Source: Bacteroidota bacterium (lineage in GTDB: Bacteria > Bacteroidota > Bacteroidia > Flavobacteriales > Flavobacteriaceae). Taken from it: 33,912 bases of DNA. Under the pieces are notes generated by a model that searched no databases, had not been told where the DNA came from, and saw nothing but the letters and a program-made list of their open reading frames with translations. The stretch lies in contig JAAYLC010000112.1 in NCBI GenBank assembly GCA_012522045.1, positions 1 through 33,912 on the forward strand. Reading direction: 5' to 3'. Position numbers and translations under genes: made by a program. Below are positions 9,605 to 18,486 of the stretch, in pieces. Positions within the stretch are counted from its first letter, which is position 1. Each line of letters opens with the position of its first letter.

Positions 9605-12019
9605 ATGCAAACAAGTGAGACAACCAACACCGACATATCTTTTGAAGATTTCAAAGAAACCGTTTTAAAAGATTATACAATTGCAGTTACCAGCCGTGAG
9701 TGCAGTCTTCTCGGACGCCGTGAAGTGCTTACCGGAAAAGCGAAGTTTGGAATTTTTGGAGACGGAAAAGAAGTACCCCAACTGGCTTGGGCAAAAGCTT
9801 TTAAAAACGGAGATTGGAGAAGCGGTTATTATCGTGACCAAACATTTATGATGGCCATCGGTCAACTCACTATAGAACAATTTTTTGCCGGACTCTATGC
9901 ACATACCGATATTGAAGCGGATCCCATGAGTGCCGGAAGACAAATGGGAGGACATTTTGCCACACATACGCTTAATGAAGACGGAAGTTGGAAAAATCTT
10001 GCACAATTAAAAAACAGCAGTTCCGACATCTCTCCTACTGCAGGACAAATGCCAAGGCTGCTCGGGCTTGCACAAGCTTCAAAAATGTATCGGCATTTGA
10101 CTGGTATTGAAAACAAAACTAATTTTTCAATAAACGGCAATGAAATTGCTTGGGGAACGATTGGAAATGCAAGTACAAGTGAAGGTTTGTTTTGGGAGAC
10201 CATCAATGCCGCTGGCGTGCTTCAAGTTCCTATGGTTATGAGTATCTGGGATGACGAATACGGAATTTCAGTTCATGCACGACACCAAACCACCAAAGAA
10301 AACATTTCGGAAATTCTGAAAGGTTTTCAACGAGATGAAAAAGGTGAAGGTTATGAAATAATCGTGGTAAATGGTTGGGACTATCCCGAATTGATAGAAG
10401 CATATGAACGCGCAGGAAAAATTGCGCGTGAAGAACACGTTCCGGTATTAATTCATGTAAAACAACTTACACAACCTCAAGGTCACAGCACAAGCGGCTC
10501 ACACGAACGGTATAAAAGCAAAGAGCGCTTGGAGTGGGAAAAATTACACGATTGTAACGCAAAGATGCGTGAATGGATGATTGCTGCAGATATTGCTACC
10601 GAAGAAGAGCTTAAAGAACTGGAATCGCAAATTAAAAAGCGGGTGCGCGAAGGAAAAAATGCGGCTTGGAATGCTTTTTTAAATCCACAAAAACAAGAGC
10701 GAGATGAAGTCATAACATTGATGGAAGCGCTGTCAAAAGTAAGTAGCAACACCAATGCAATTCAGGAACTTACAGCGACTCTTAAAGCGGAAAAAGAACC
10801 CATCAGAAAAGATATTCTTTCTACTGCCAGAAAAGCATTGCGTTATGTAATTCATGAAAACAGTCAAGAAAAGCAGGCCTTGGAAACTTGGATAGAAAAT
10901 TATTTTGAAAAAATTCAACCCAAGTACAGTGCTCACTTGTATTCTGAAAATGCTGAAAATGCAAAAACTGTCAAAGAAGTCCTTCCTACATATGATGAAA
11001 CCTCAGAAGAAGTTGACGGACGCATCATTTTACGAGACAACTTTGATTATATTTTAAACCATCGAGCAGAAACAGTAATATTTGGTGAAGATTCCGGAAC
11101 CATCGGCGATGTAAACCAAGGTTTGGAAGGACTTCAAGAAAAATATGGCAAGATGCGTGTGGCAGATGCCGGAATTCGAGAAGCAACCATTCTTGGACAA
11201 GGAATTGGTATGGCACTTCGCGGGTTGCGTCCCATTGCCGAAATCCAATATTTGGATTACATTCTCTATGCGTTGCAGATTATGAGTGACGATTTAGTAA
11301 CCACACGTTACAGAACAAGCGGAAAACAGAAAGCGCCATTAATCGTCAGAACTCGGGGGCATCGTCTTGAAGGAATATGGCACAGCGGTTCACAAATGGG
11401 TGGAATTATTCACTTGTTGAGAGGCATGTATGTACTTGTTCCGAGAAATATGACAAAAGCAGCAGGATTCTACAATACACTTCTTGAAAGTGATGAACCC
11501 GGATTAATCATAGAATGTTTAAACGGATATCGTTTAAAAGAAAAAATGCCTACCAATATCGGAGAATTTCGCACTCCCATCGGTGTTGTTGAAACCATAA
11601 AAGAAGGAAGTGACATTACCCTTGTAAGTTACGGGAGTACACTTCGTATTGTCGAAGAAGTAGCTTATGAATTGGAGCAATTTGACATTCATGCTGAAGT
11701 TATCGATGTTCAATCTTTGCTTCCTTTAGATCTTAATCATGACATAGTTAAAAGTGTTAAAAAAACCAACCGTTTGCTCGTCATAGATGAAGATGTTCCA
11801 GGCGGTGCTTCGGCTTATATTTTGAATCATATTATTGAGGAGCAAGGAGGTTATCGCTATTTGGACAGCGAGCCACAAACCTTAAGTGGTAAACCTCACC
11901 GACCTGCATATAGTACAGACGGCGATTATTTTAGCAAACCATCTGCTGAAGATATTTTTGAAAAAGTTTATAGTATAATGCACGAAAGCAATCCCAAACG
12001 TTTTCCTAAATTGAGATAA
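9605..12019 (+). CDS. Branched-chain-type 2-oxoacid dehydrogenase E1, fused alpha and beta subunits
   Basis: Thiamine-diphosphate-dependent E1 that decarboxylates a 2-oxoacid and passes the acyl group to lipoyl-E2. The 804 residues hold both subunits. The alpha part (about 1-400) has the TPP region GTIGNASTSEGLFWETI near residue 183 followed by SIWDDEYGIS. The beta part (about 465-804) has VIFGEDSGTIGDVNQG, REATILGQGIGMA, RTRGHR and the C-terminal transketolase region with VIDVQSLLPLD and VIDEDVPGG. A charged linker (EKEPIRKDILSTARK and following) joins them. Fusion of this kind is common in Bacteroidota, where it is annotated as a 2-oxoisovalerate or alpha-ketoacid dehydrogenase. No E2, E3 or BCAA genes are next to it. 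It has its own promoter and a strong terminator, so it is monocistronic. The exact 2-oxoacid cannot be read from the sequence. Confidence 0.92.
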   Translation: MQTSETTNTDISFEDFKETVLKDYTIAVTSRECSLLGRREVLTGKAKFGIFGDGKEVPQLAWAKAFKNGDWRSGYYRDQTFMMAIGQLTIEQFFAGLYAHTDIEADPMSAGRQMGGHFATHTLNEDGSWKNLAQLKNSSSDISPTAGQMPRLLGLAQASKMYRHLTGIENKTNFSINGNEIAWGTIGNASTSEGLFWETINAAGVLQVPMVMSIWDDEYGISVHARHQTTKENISEILKGFQRDEKGEGYEIIVVNGWDYPELIEAYERAGKIAREEHVPVLIHVKQLTQPQGHSTSGSHERYKSKERLEWEKLHDCNAKMREWMIAADIATEEELKELESQIKKRVREGKNAAWNAFLNPQKQERDEVITLMEALSKVSSNTNAIQELTATLKAEKEPIRKDILSTARKALRYVIHENSQEKQALETWIENYFEKIQPKYSAHLYSENAENAKTVKEVLPTYDETSEEVDGRIILRDNFDYILNHRAETVIFGEDSGTIGDVNQGLEGLQEKYGKMRVADAGIREATILGQGIGMALRGLRPIAEIQYLDYILYALQIMSDDLVTTRYRTSGKQKAPLIVRTRGHRLEGIWHSGSQMGGIIHLLRGMYVLVPRNMTKAAGFYNTLLESDEPGLIIECLNGYRLKEKMPTNIGEFRTPIGVVETIKEGSDITLVSYGSTLRIVEEVAYELEQFDIHAEVIDVQSLLPLDLNHDIVKSVKKTNRLLVIDEDVPGGASAYILNHIIEEQGGYRYLDSEPQTLSGKPHRPAYSTDGDYFSKPSAEDIFEKVYSIMHESNPKRFPKLR

Positions 12020-12040
12020 AAAAATATTTTTTATAAACTT

Positions 12041-12080
12041 AAAATCCTCGAAAAAATCTATTCTTTCGAGGATTTTTTTG
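12041..12080 (+). terminator. Intrinsic terminator after the E1 gene
   Basis: A 13-base stem, AAAATCCTCGAAA at 12041-12053 pairing with TTTCGAGGATTTT at 12064-12076, closes a 10-base loop and is followed by T residues. It begins 21 bases after the E1 stop. Confidence 0.85.
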
Positions 12081-12142
12081 TCAATATGTATTTAGAAGAA
12101 ATCTATCGATAAAATAAGCTAAGCCTTCGTAAAAGAATAAAA

Positions 12143-12186
12143 AAACACCCGCTATTCAAGGCTTCTCTGAATAACGGGTGTTTGTA
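12143..12186 (-). terminator. Intrinsic terminator after the leftward T9SS protein gene
   Basis: Arms AAACACCCG...TATTCA and TGAATA...CGGGTGTTT form a long stem with one mismatch around a loop rich in C and T. Read leftward it is followed by a T-run (12135-12145 on the plus strand is A-rich). It lies 24 bases downstream of the stop at 12210. It could also work rightward. Confidence 0.8.
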
Positions 12187-12209
12187 TTTGAATAAAAGTA
12201 TAAGGCAAT

Positions 12210-12950
12210 CTATTTAATCATGAATTTAGAAGTTTTCGTTGCTCCGGCCTCATTTTTAAATTGAATTAGATAAAGTTGAGAATTCAGGTTAGAAACCTCA
12301 ATTTCTTGATACCCTACAGCCAATTTATTTGTCATTACAAGTTTGCCTTCCATATTGTAAATAGCATACTGAACAGGTTCATTTACATCCAAGCTTAATT
12401 TATCTTGAACTTGCGTTGCGTGAAGTGATAAATTAACTGTGGTAAATTCATTCACGTTTAAAAGTGGATTGTATCGATATGTAAAGGTTAAGGCAGTTCC
12501 AATTTCGTTAGTGCTTGTCAATCCATCGTATTGCTTAAAAGAAAAAACAAAATCCACATTTCCTTGACCGTTTCCTGCATCATCTGAATAAAAATGATTT
12601 CCCATTCCGGTGGTTCTGCCGGGCATGATTTCCACTGCATTTTCACTCATGGGAGGAACCGTTGTTCCTAATGGGATTCCGTAATAACATTGTTCGCCGT
12701 AGCAAAGTTGTTCAAAATCAGGATCTAAAGCGTTCGTTTGACTGACATATTCCACGCGAGAATAAATATTGTCCGTAGGATGGTCATTGGGCACGAAAAA
12801 TAAAAGTTCAGCGACACTATAATCCGTAGAACCAAATTCGATGATATCACCGTCATTAAAAATATTTCCTTGGTCATCCTTTACAGTAAATTGTGCATTA
12901 GCGATGAGGATGCTGCCAAAAAAACACGCAAAAAGTAGTTTAAATTTCAT
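12210..12950 (-). CDS. Secreted T9SS type A sorting-domain protein of unknown function
   Basis: The 246-residue product has a signal peptide (MKFKLLFACFFGSILIANAQ) and a C-terminal T9SS type A domain (about residues 175-246: LHATQVQDKLSLDV, YAIYNMEGKLV, ending KTSKFMIK). The body is a single small domain of about 150 residues with a cysteine pair in CYGEQCYYG near residue 85 and a beta-rich pattern with aspartate- and glycine-rich turns. I do not recognise the family. A comparable arrangement is seen in small beta-sandwich proteins that Bacteroidota display or release. It is divergent from an Omp28-type protein across a 125-base intergenic region, so the two may be expressed together. Confidence 0.8.
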   Translation of the reverse strand: MKFKLLFACFFGSILIANAQFTVKDDQGNIFNDGDIIEFGSTDYSVAELLFFVPNDHPTDNIYSRVEYVSQTNALDPDFEQLCYGEQCYYGIPLGTTVPPMSENAVEIMPGRTTGMGNHFYSDDAGNGQGNVDFVFSFKQYDGLTSTNEIGTALTFTYRYNPLLNVNEFTTVNLSLHATQVQDKLSLDVNEPVQYAIYNMEGKLVMTNKLAVGYQEIEVSNLNSQLYLIQFKNEAGATKTSKFMIK

Positions 12951-12986
12951 TTTTTATTAATTTTAGGTTATGCAAAATAACGATAC

Positions 12987-13031
12987 CAAATTTAAAAATA
13001 AAATTTGATATAAATAATTCTTTTATATTTA
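12987..13031. promoter_or_regulatory. Compact divergent promoter region between two T9SS genes
   Basis: Leftward, 12994-12987 reads TAAATTTG, an exact TAnnTTTG match 36 bases before the ATG at 12950. Rightward, TTTG at 13004-13007 and TATATTTA at 13024-13031 (seven of eight matches) could form -33 and -7 boxes with 16-base spacing. CAAATTT and AAATTTG form a 7-base inverted repeat (12987-13007), so the two promoters interlock. Confidence 0.4.
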
Positions 13032-13075
13032 CCTGATTTAAAAATCAAAATAAGTCTTACCTAAAATTTATACTT

Positions 13076-14740
13076 ATGTTAAAAAAACTACCCTACGCCA
13101 TCGGAATGCTTTTATGTGCATCCGTTGGATTTTCGCAAACTATAGTTCCGACGACACCTCAGAATCGAAATGTAGTCTTGGAAGAATTTACCGGTATCAA
13201 TTGTGTATACTGTCCTTCAGGTCATGCAATTGCTCAAGCCATTCAAGATGCAAATCCCGACCGCGTGTCTTTAATCAATATCCACACGGGAACTTTTGCC
13301 AATCCTTCAGGAAACCAGCCGGATTTTCGAACGCAGTGGGGAGCTCCCATTGCAGCTCAAACCGGACTGACCGGTTTTCCCAGTGGAACCGTTAACCGAC
13401 ATGTTTTTACGGGAAATAATACGATATTAGATCGCGGACAATGGACTGCTGCTTCAAATCAAATACTAAATATGCCTTCTTATGTGAATGTCGGTGTTGA
13501 AGCGACATTGGATATCAATACGCGGGAACTTGTGGTAAATGTAGAAGTTTATTACACCGGAAACAGCCCGGAACCTACAAACAGGCTGAATGTAGCCTTG
13601 CTTCAGAACAATACTAAAGGACCACAAACCGGAGGTGGACAAGGAAATAACTACAACCATATGCATCGGTTGGTTGATTTATTGACCGGACAATGGGGAG
13701 AAGTGATTCAGACCACAACTACAGGAACTTTTGTTAATAAAACTTACACTTATACCATTCCTGCGGATTACCGAAATGTGGATGCCGTTCTCAGAGATAT
13801 GGAAATTGTGGCATTTGTGAGTGAAACCCGACAAGAAATCATGACCGGTAGCAGAGCGTTTCCAAATTATACTGGTTTAACGATAACAAACGATGCACAA
13901 TTGATTTCCATCGAACCGATTGACCCGACTTGTTCAGATGAACTTAGTCCGGTAATTAAAGTCTCCAACGAAGGAATGAATCCGATAACTACATTGGAAA
14001 TTGATTATAGTATTAACGGTCAGTCGCATACCTATACTTGGACCGGAAATATTACCACCTATCAAACTGAAACTATTGTGTTGCCAAGTACTCCTTTTAA
14101 TTTACAAGCAAACAACACATTAAATATATCCCTCCCGAACGATGAGGACAACACCAACAACACCGCTTCTATAGATTTTGAAGAAGCTCCTGAAGGAACA
14201 AGCAGTATTTATCTTCACATCAGACCGGATCAATACGCTAACGAATTTAGCTGGAGAATTACAGATTCACAAAACAATGTGGTAACCAACGGTTCAGGTT
14301 ACCCGGCAATGGTTACTACAATTGAAAAAGTTAATCTCCCTGCTGCAGATTGTTATACAATTACGATTATCGATTCTTTTGGTGATGGAGGTACGCGATT
14401 AGAAATTAAAGACCTTAACGGCGATCGTTTATTTTATGCAGTAGGAGATTGGGGATCTCAGCGCGATGGTAATTTCTCTACGAATGGTGTACTCAACACC
14501 AATGAAATTTCTATTCAGTCAGTAGCTGTCTATCCAAATCCTGTAAAAGATATTTTAACCATTCAAGGTGTGGAAAATGCGGAATTAGCGATTTTTGATA
14601 TTTTAGGCAAAGAAATCATTCGAAAATCAGACATTTCCTCAGTTGAAAGTATATCCGTTTCACAACTTCAGGCAGGAACCTATATAATTACGCTTTCTCG
14701 AGATGGAGAAATGACTACTAAAAAGTTTATTAAGTTATAG
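13076..14740 (+). CDS. Omp28-family thioredoxin-like outer-membrane/secreted protein with T9SS sorting domain
   Basis: The 554-residue product begins with a signal peptide (to about residue 20, GFSQ). The Omp28-type domain follows: VVLEEFTGINCVYCPSGH with a CxxC pair near residue 40, then ALL-beta segments and PVKVGG-like equivalents. The thioredoxin-like start suggests disulfide chemistry, but activity in this family is not established. The middle (about 280-370) has a CARDB-like beta domain (VKVSNEGMNPITTLEIDYSING). Residues about 375-470 form another beta domain with DSFGDGG. The tail (VYPNPVKDILTIQGVENAEL to KKFIKL) is a T9SS type A domain. Omp28 of Porphyromonas gingivalis is a surface protein. 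It is divergent from the small T9SS protein and followed by a terminator. Confidence 0.88.
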   Translation: MLKKLPYAIGMLLCASVGFSQTIVPTTPQNRNVVLEEFTGINCVYCPSGHAIAQAIQDANPDRVSLINIHTGTFANPSGNQPDFRTQWGAPIAAQTGLTGFPSGTVNRHVFTGNNTILDRGQWTAASNQILNMPSYVNVGVEATLDINTRELVVNVEVYYTGNSPEPTNRLNVALLQNNTKGPQTGGGQGNNYNHMHRLVDLLTGQWGEVIQTTTTGTFVNKTYTYTIPADYRNVDAVLRDMEIVAFVSETRQEIMTGSRAFPNYTGLTITNDAQLISIEPIDPTCSDELSPVIKVSNEGMNPITTLEIDYSINGQSHTYTWTGNITTYQTETIVLPSTPFNLQANNTLNISLPNDEDNTNNTASIDFEEAPEGTSSIYLHIRPDQYANEFSWRITDSQNNVVTNGSGYPAMVTTIEKVNLPAADCYTITIIDSFGDGGTRLEIKDLNGDRLFYAVGDWGSQRDGNFSTNGVLNTNEISIQSVAVYPNPVKDILTIQGVENAELAIFDILGKEIIRKSDISSVESISVSQLQAGTYIITLSRDGEMTTKKFIKL

Positions 14741-14768
14741 GATATCAATTCTTATTGAAGTTGAAATT

Positions 14769-14803
14769 AGCCCTGTGTAAAAGTATGCAGGGCTTGTTTT
14801 TTT
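14769..14803 (+). terminator. Intrinsic terminator after the Omp28-type gene
   Basis: AGCCCTG at 14769-14775 pairs with CAGGGCT at 14788-14794, and a run of T follows (14796-14803). It is 28 bases after the stop codon. Confidence 0.85.
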
Positions 14804-14875
14804 ATATTAATTTAATGAATTTAAACAGCAACATTTTTTCTTAAAATCACCTTAATTTATTAACCAAATTTAACT

Positions 14876-14883
14876 TACATTTG
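14876..14883 (+). promoter_or_regulatory. -7 element upstream of the MBOAT gene
   Basis: TACATTTG is an exact TAnnTTTG match, 48 bases before the ATG at 14932. A -33 TTG is not obvious at the usual distance. It would drive the MBOAT/SGNH pair. Confidence 0.45.
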
Positions 14884-14931
14884 TTATTCTTTGAATCAAC
14901 AACAAAATCCATTATAGAAGCTACTAATTAA

Positions 14932-16359
14932 ATGCTTTTCAACTCTCTTACATTTCTTATTTTTTTACCTACGGTATTTATTATCTATTGGTTTTTTCTT
15001 CGTAACACTTTAAAAGGAAGAAATTTATTTTTACTCATCGCAAGCTATCTATTTTACGGTTGGTGGGATTATCGATTTTTAAGCTTATTGATTATCAGTA
15101 CGCTTGTTGATTTTGTTATAGCTCTTTTAATGGATAAAGAACAACGTGACAAAAGACGTAAACTTCTTCTCACTATAAGTCTGATTACAAATTTAGGACT
15201 GTTAGGTGTATTCAAATATTATAACTTTTTCATAGAAAATTGGGTAAATATGTGGGATGCATTTGGAGTTGAAATGCATGTTTCATCTTGGCGTATCATT
15301 TTACCTGTTGGAATCTCATTTTATACTTTTCAAACTTTAAGTTATGTAATTGATGTCTATCGAAAACAATTAAGAGCTTCAAATAATTTTATACAATTTG
15401 CTGCGTACGTGTCATTTTTTCCGCAGCTAGTGGCAGGTCCCATTGAACGCGCTACAAATCTGTTGCCACAATTTTCACGATTACACAAGTTTGATTATAC
15501 TTTGGCTCGAAGTGGAATTTCACTCATTGTGTGGGGATTTTTCAAAAAAGTAGTAATTGCAGATAATGCCGCATTTTTTGTTAATGAAATTTTCGCAACC
15601 CCGGAGGCGTTTTCAACCCCGGAACTTTGGATGGGTGCAATATTATTTGGTTTCCAGATTTATGGAGATTTCTCCGGATATTCTGATATTGCCATTGGTA
15701 CTGCTCGCTTATTTGGGTTTAGATTAATGACAAACTTTAAGTTTCCTTATTTTTCACGAGATATTGCAGAATTTTGGCGACGTTGGCACATCTCATTGTC
15801 AACTTGGTTTCGAGATTACTTATATATACCACTGGGAGGATCCAGAGGGAGTAAAAAAATGCAACTGCGAAATACAATGATTATATTTCTAGTGAGCGGA
15901 TTTTGGCATGGAGCGAATTGGACTTTTATAGTATGGGGAGCTATTCACGCACTTCTTTTCTTGCCTTTGTTATTAACTAACCGAAATCGTAAACATCTAG
16001 ACATTCAGCGTTTAAGCATCAGAAACTACAGCTCTATGATTTTGACATTTACATTGGTCACTTTGGCTTGGGTATTTTTTAGAGCTGACAATATAACTAT
16101 AGCAACTAACTACATTATAAGTATGTTTAATTTTAATGGTTCCTCTTTAGATTTATTCTTAAAAAGTCAGAAAATGATTCTTTTAACCGGAATTACTTTA
16201 TTATCCATATTTATAATGTTACGTTACGAATTTAGAACCTTTAAAAGAAATCAAGTTGAAATTTCTTTATCATCCCCTCACATTCTTTTTATAATGCTGC
16301 TAATATTAATGTTTGGAGTTTTCAAAAATCCTGCAGACTTTATTTATTTTCAATTCTAA
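14932..16359 (+). CDS. MBOAT-family membrane O-acyltransferase (AlgI-like)
   Basis: The 475-residue polytopic membrane protein starts MLFNSLTFLIFLPTVF, typical of the AlgI/DltB group. Family motifs include FFPQLVAGPIER (near 163), the long FWRRWHISLSTWFRDYLYIPLGG block (near 281), and FWHGANWTFIVWGAIHA holding the conserved histidines (near 325). About ten hydrophobic segments are visible. AlgI-type enzymes pass acetyl groups across the inner membrane for O-acetylation of exported polysaccharides, working with a periplasmic SGNH partner. The partner is the next gene, overlapping by one base (TAATG), so translation is coupled. It faces the glycosyltransferase cluster, suggesting that cluster's product as a substrate. 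Confidence 0.93.
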   Translation: MLFNSLTFLIFLPTVFIIYWFFLRNTLKGRNLFLLIASYLFYGWWDYRFLSLLIISTLVDFVIALLMDKEQRDKRRKLLLTISLITNLGLLGVFKYYNFFIENWVNMWDAFGVEMHVSSWRIILPVGISFYTFQTLSYVIDVYRKQLRASNNFIQFAAYVSFFPQLVAGPIERATNLLPQFSRLHKFDYTLARSGISLIVWGFFKKVVIADNAAFFVNEIFATPEAFSTPELWMGAILFGFQIYGDFSGYSDIAIGTARLFGFRLMTNFKFPYFSRDIAEFWRRWHISLSTWFRDYLYIPLGGSRGSKKMQLRNTMIIFLVSGFWHGANWTFIVWGAIHALLFLPLLLTNRNRKHLDIQRLSIRNYSSMILTFTLVTLAWVFFRADNITIATNYIISMFNFNGSSLDLFLKSQKMILLTGITLLSIFIMLRYEFRTFKRNQVEISLSSPHILFIMLLILMFGVFKNPADFIYFQF

Positions 16360-17276
16360 TGAAAGCGTTTCTAAAATATATCGGTTTTCTAAGTATTACT
16401 TTTTTAATACTCGCTTCGCTAATGTCATTTATAAGCCTATATTCTCTACGTACGTCAAGTTTATACAAACCTTCATTTATCGTTAATTCTGTTTCTGAAA
16501 ACAACTTTGATTATATTATTTTAGGTTCAAGTGTCGGACTGACAACACTCAATACAAAATTAATTGACTCAATTACAAGAATGAATGGAATTAATTTTTC
16601 CGAAGATGACACCGGATTATCAAGTCAATATTTAATGCTTCAACACACTTTATATGAAGGAAAAAAAATGAAATATTGTATTCTTGCTCCAGGATTGGCT
16701 GCATTGAGGAATAAAGATGCAAATATTGGTGGGAATGATTACCGATTTGTAATGCACGTAAATCGTGACTATATAGGAAATTATTATAAGGAAGCAGCAC
16801 CAAATTCTTTTGAAGCACGCATTTTATACACAACCAAATACTTGCCTTTTGTGGGAGTTTCTTATTACAATACCGAATTGTTTTTTCCTTCTATTCGTGT
16901 GCTTTTTGATAAAAAGAAACGAAATCGATTTGATGATAAAGGGAATTATACCTATCCACAGAAAAAAGCAAATCTTAAAGAAAAACCTTTGGATACGGTA
17001 AAAGTAACATTCGATCATACATACCTGAAAAAAATTGAAGCACTTTGTAAGAAAAACGATATTGAATTAATATATTATTTTTCGCCGGAATATCAAAAAT
17101 TTGTTTCTTATGAAAAACCGGAGAATTTACACGTCATCAATCATTCAAATATTTTTCAAGATGAACTCTCACTCTTTTATGATCCACTACATGTAAATAG
17201 TAAAGGAAGAGAAAAAGCTACGCTCCATTTTATTAAAGATTTTGAGCAATTCTATTTATCAGATTCAGGAAACTAA
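16359..17276 (+). CDS. SGNH-hydrolase-like partner of MBOAT (AlgJ/DltD-like)
   Basis: The 305-residue protein has an N-terminal membrane anchor (residues about 5-30, LKYIGFLSITFLILASLMSF) with the rest on the periplasmic side. YIILGSSVGLTTLN near residue 53 carries the nucleophile-type GSS motif, and FYDPLHVNSKG near residue 275 supplies the Asp-x-x-His pair of SGNH enzymes. These support an acyl-transfer or acyl-handling role on polysaccharide. Overall similarity to AlgJ/AlgX is not obvious by eye. The start overlaps the MBOAT stop, making a two-gene unit. It ends 22 bases before the stop of the oppositely transcribed glycosyltransferase, with no visible terminator between them. Confidence 0.75.
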   Translation: MKAFLKYIGFLSITFLILASLMSFISLYSLRTSSLYKPSFIVNSVSENNFDYIILGSSVGLTTLNTKLIDSITRMNGINFSEDDTGLSSQYLMLQHTLYEGKKMKYCILAPGLAALRNKDANIGGNDYRFVMHVNRDYIGNYYKEAAPNSFEARILYTTKYLPFVGVSYYNTELFFPSIRVLFDKKKRNRFDDKGNYTYPQKKANLKEKPLDTVKVTFDHTYLKKIEALCKKNDIELIYYFSPEYQKFVSYEKPENLHVINHSNIFQDELSLFYDPLHVNSKGREKATLHFIKDFEQFYLSDSGN

Positions 17277-17298
17277 TTAGAATTTAACTCCTACTCTA

Positions 17299-18486
17299 TC
17301 AAATATCTGAGTAAAACGCTACAAATTCGCGTTCTTGTTTTTCTAAATTAAATTCTCTTCTGACGCGTTCTACAGCACGGGCGGCTATATCCTCTTTTTC
17401 TGATGAATTTAGTTGAATCACTTTCTGAAGTCTATCGGCAAGTAATTCGGGGTTGTTCTTTGGAACTACCCATCCCGTTTGTTTATGCAACACATTTTCA
17501 GACAATCCTTCGGCATTGCTGACAACACACAATTTCCCCATGGCCTGAGCTTCCAATACAGCATTGCAGAAACCTTCTTGATAGGAATATTGAATATAAA
17601 TATCTGAAAATTCCATGTGACTCTTTACTTCTTCATGAGAAAGATTGCCTAAAAATCGAATATGATTTGAAAGTCCTAATTTATAGACAGTAAAAGCAAT
17701 TCTTCGATACAATTGCCCACTTCCTATAATTGTATAAATAAAATCAATATTTCGAGATTTTAAAATTGCAAGTGCTTCAATAATTTGAATATAATTTTTA
17801 ATCCAGTGCAATCGACCTACCGTTAAAAAAGTAACCGTGTTTTTGTTTGAAATATGAATTGTAGATGTAAAAAGTTTAATATCTACTGCAGGCGTTATCT
17901 TCTCTACAGGGATTAAAGTGGAAAATCCGTGAGGAATTGCCAATTTTACCAAACCCTCCGAAATCGTATGAACTTTATCGACATATTTCCATAACTTGGT
18001 ATAACATCCCGGATTTTTAACAGGATAAACGGCAATGTCAAAACCTCTAAAACTTACAGCCATTCTTGCATTGATAGCTTTGGCTACAGTTTCGCTTCCA
18101 AGAGCCAACGTAGAAAATCCAAAATGCAACCAATCTACATCTGATTTTAATAAATGCGCATTTAAATATATTTTTTTAGCTATTTCTCCAAGGGAAGTTC
18201 CTTCTTTTCGTTCTAATTTCACATAGCGTTTCAATCGGCCTAAATGGGGAATCAAGCTGAAGTATTCTTTTGCAAAATAAAAAAGCTGTATTAACGGATT
18301 TCGGTGGACTTTAGACGCAAATTTTACCGGACACAATTCAAACGTATTTTCTCCACCACGGCAAAACAAGGTAATTTCAAACCCGTTTTTTTGTAGTCCT
18401 TTTATTTTACTTCGAAAAAATGTTTCAGAATATCCCGGCGGATTGGCAAGTACAAGTCCTATTTTCATCTTTTCCCGATGGTTCAT
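17299..18486 (-). CDS. Glycosyltransferase family 4 (GT-B)
   Basis: The 395-residue product has the GT4 two-domain layout. The N-terminal domain begins MKIGLVLANPPGYSETFFRSKIKGL. The C-terminal half has VTFLTVGRLHWIKN (about 221), IRFLGNLSHEEVKSHM and the nucleotide-sugar motif EGFCNAVLE (E-x7-E, about 308), then NAEGLSENV. It is cytosolic and would add a sugar to a growing glycan. The start at 18486 directly abuts the stop of the upstream sulfotransferase gene (TAA-ATG), and an internal ATG at 18468 is an equally good start. It is last in the leftward cluster. Its TGA stop is followed at once by TAG. Sugar and linkage cannot be read from the sequence. Confidence 0.9.
   Translation of the reverse strand: MNHREKMKIGLVLANPPGYSETFFRSKIKGLQKNGFEITLFCRGGENTFELCPVKFASKVHRNPLIQLFYFAKEYFSLIPHLGRLKRYVKLERKEGTSLGEIAKKIYLNAHLLKSDVDWLHFGFSTLALGSETVAKAINARMAVSFRGFDIAVYPVKNPGCYTKLWKYVDKVHTISEGLVKLAIPHGFSTLIPVEKITPAVDIKLFTSTIHISNKNTVTFLTVGRLHWIKNYIQIIEALAILKSRNIDFIYTIIGSGQLYRRIAFTVYKLGLSNHIRFLGNLSHEEVKSHMEFSDIYIQYSYQEGFCNAVLEAQAMGKLCVVSNAEGLSENVLHKQTGWVVPKNNPELLADRLQKVIQLNSSEKEDIAARAVERVRREFNLEKQEREFVAFYSDI

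Noticed and set aside
17281-17301. Programmed readthrough of the TGA-TAG pair ending the leftward GT4 gene
   Set aside because: The protein already has full family length, and the adjacent TAG would add only one residue.
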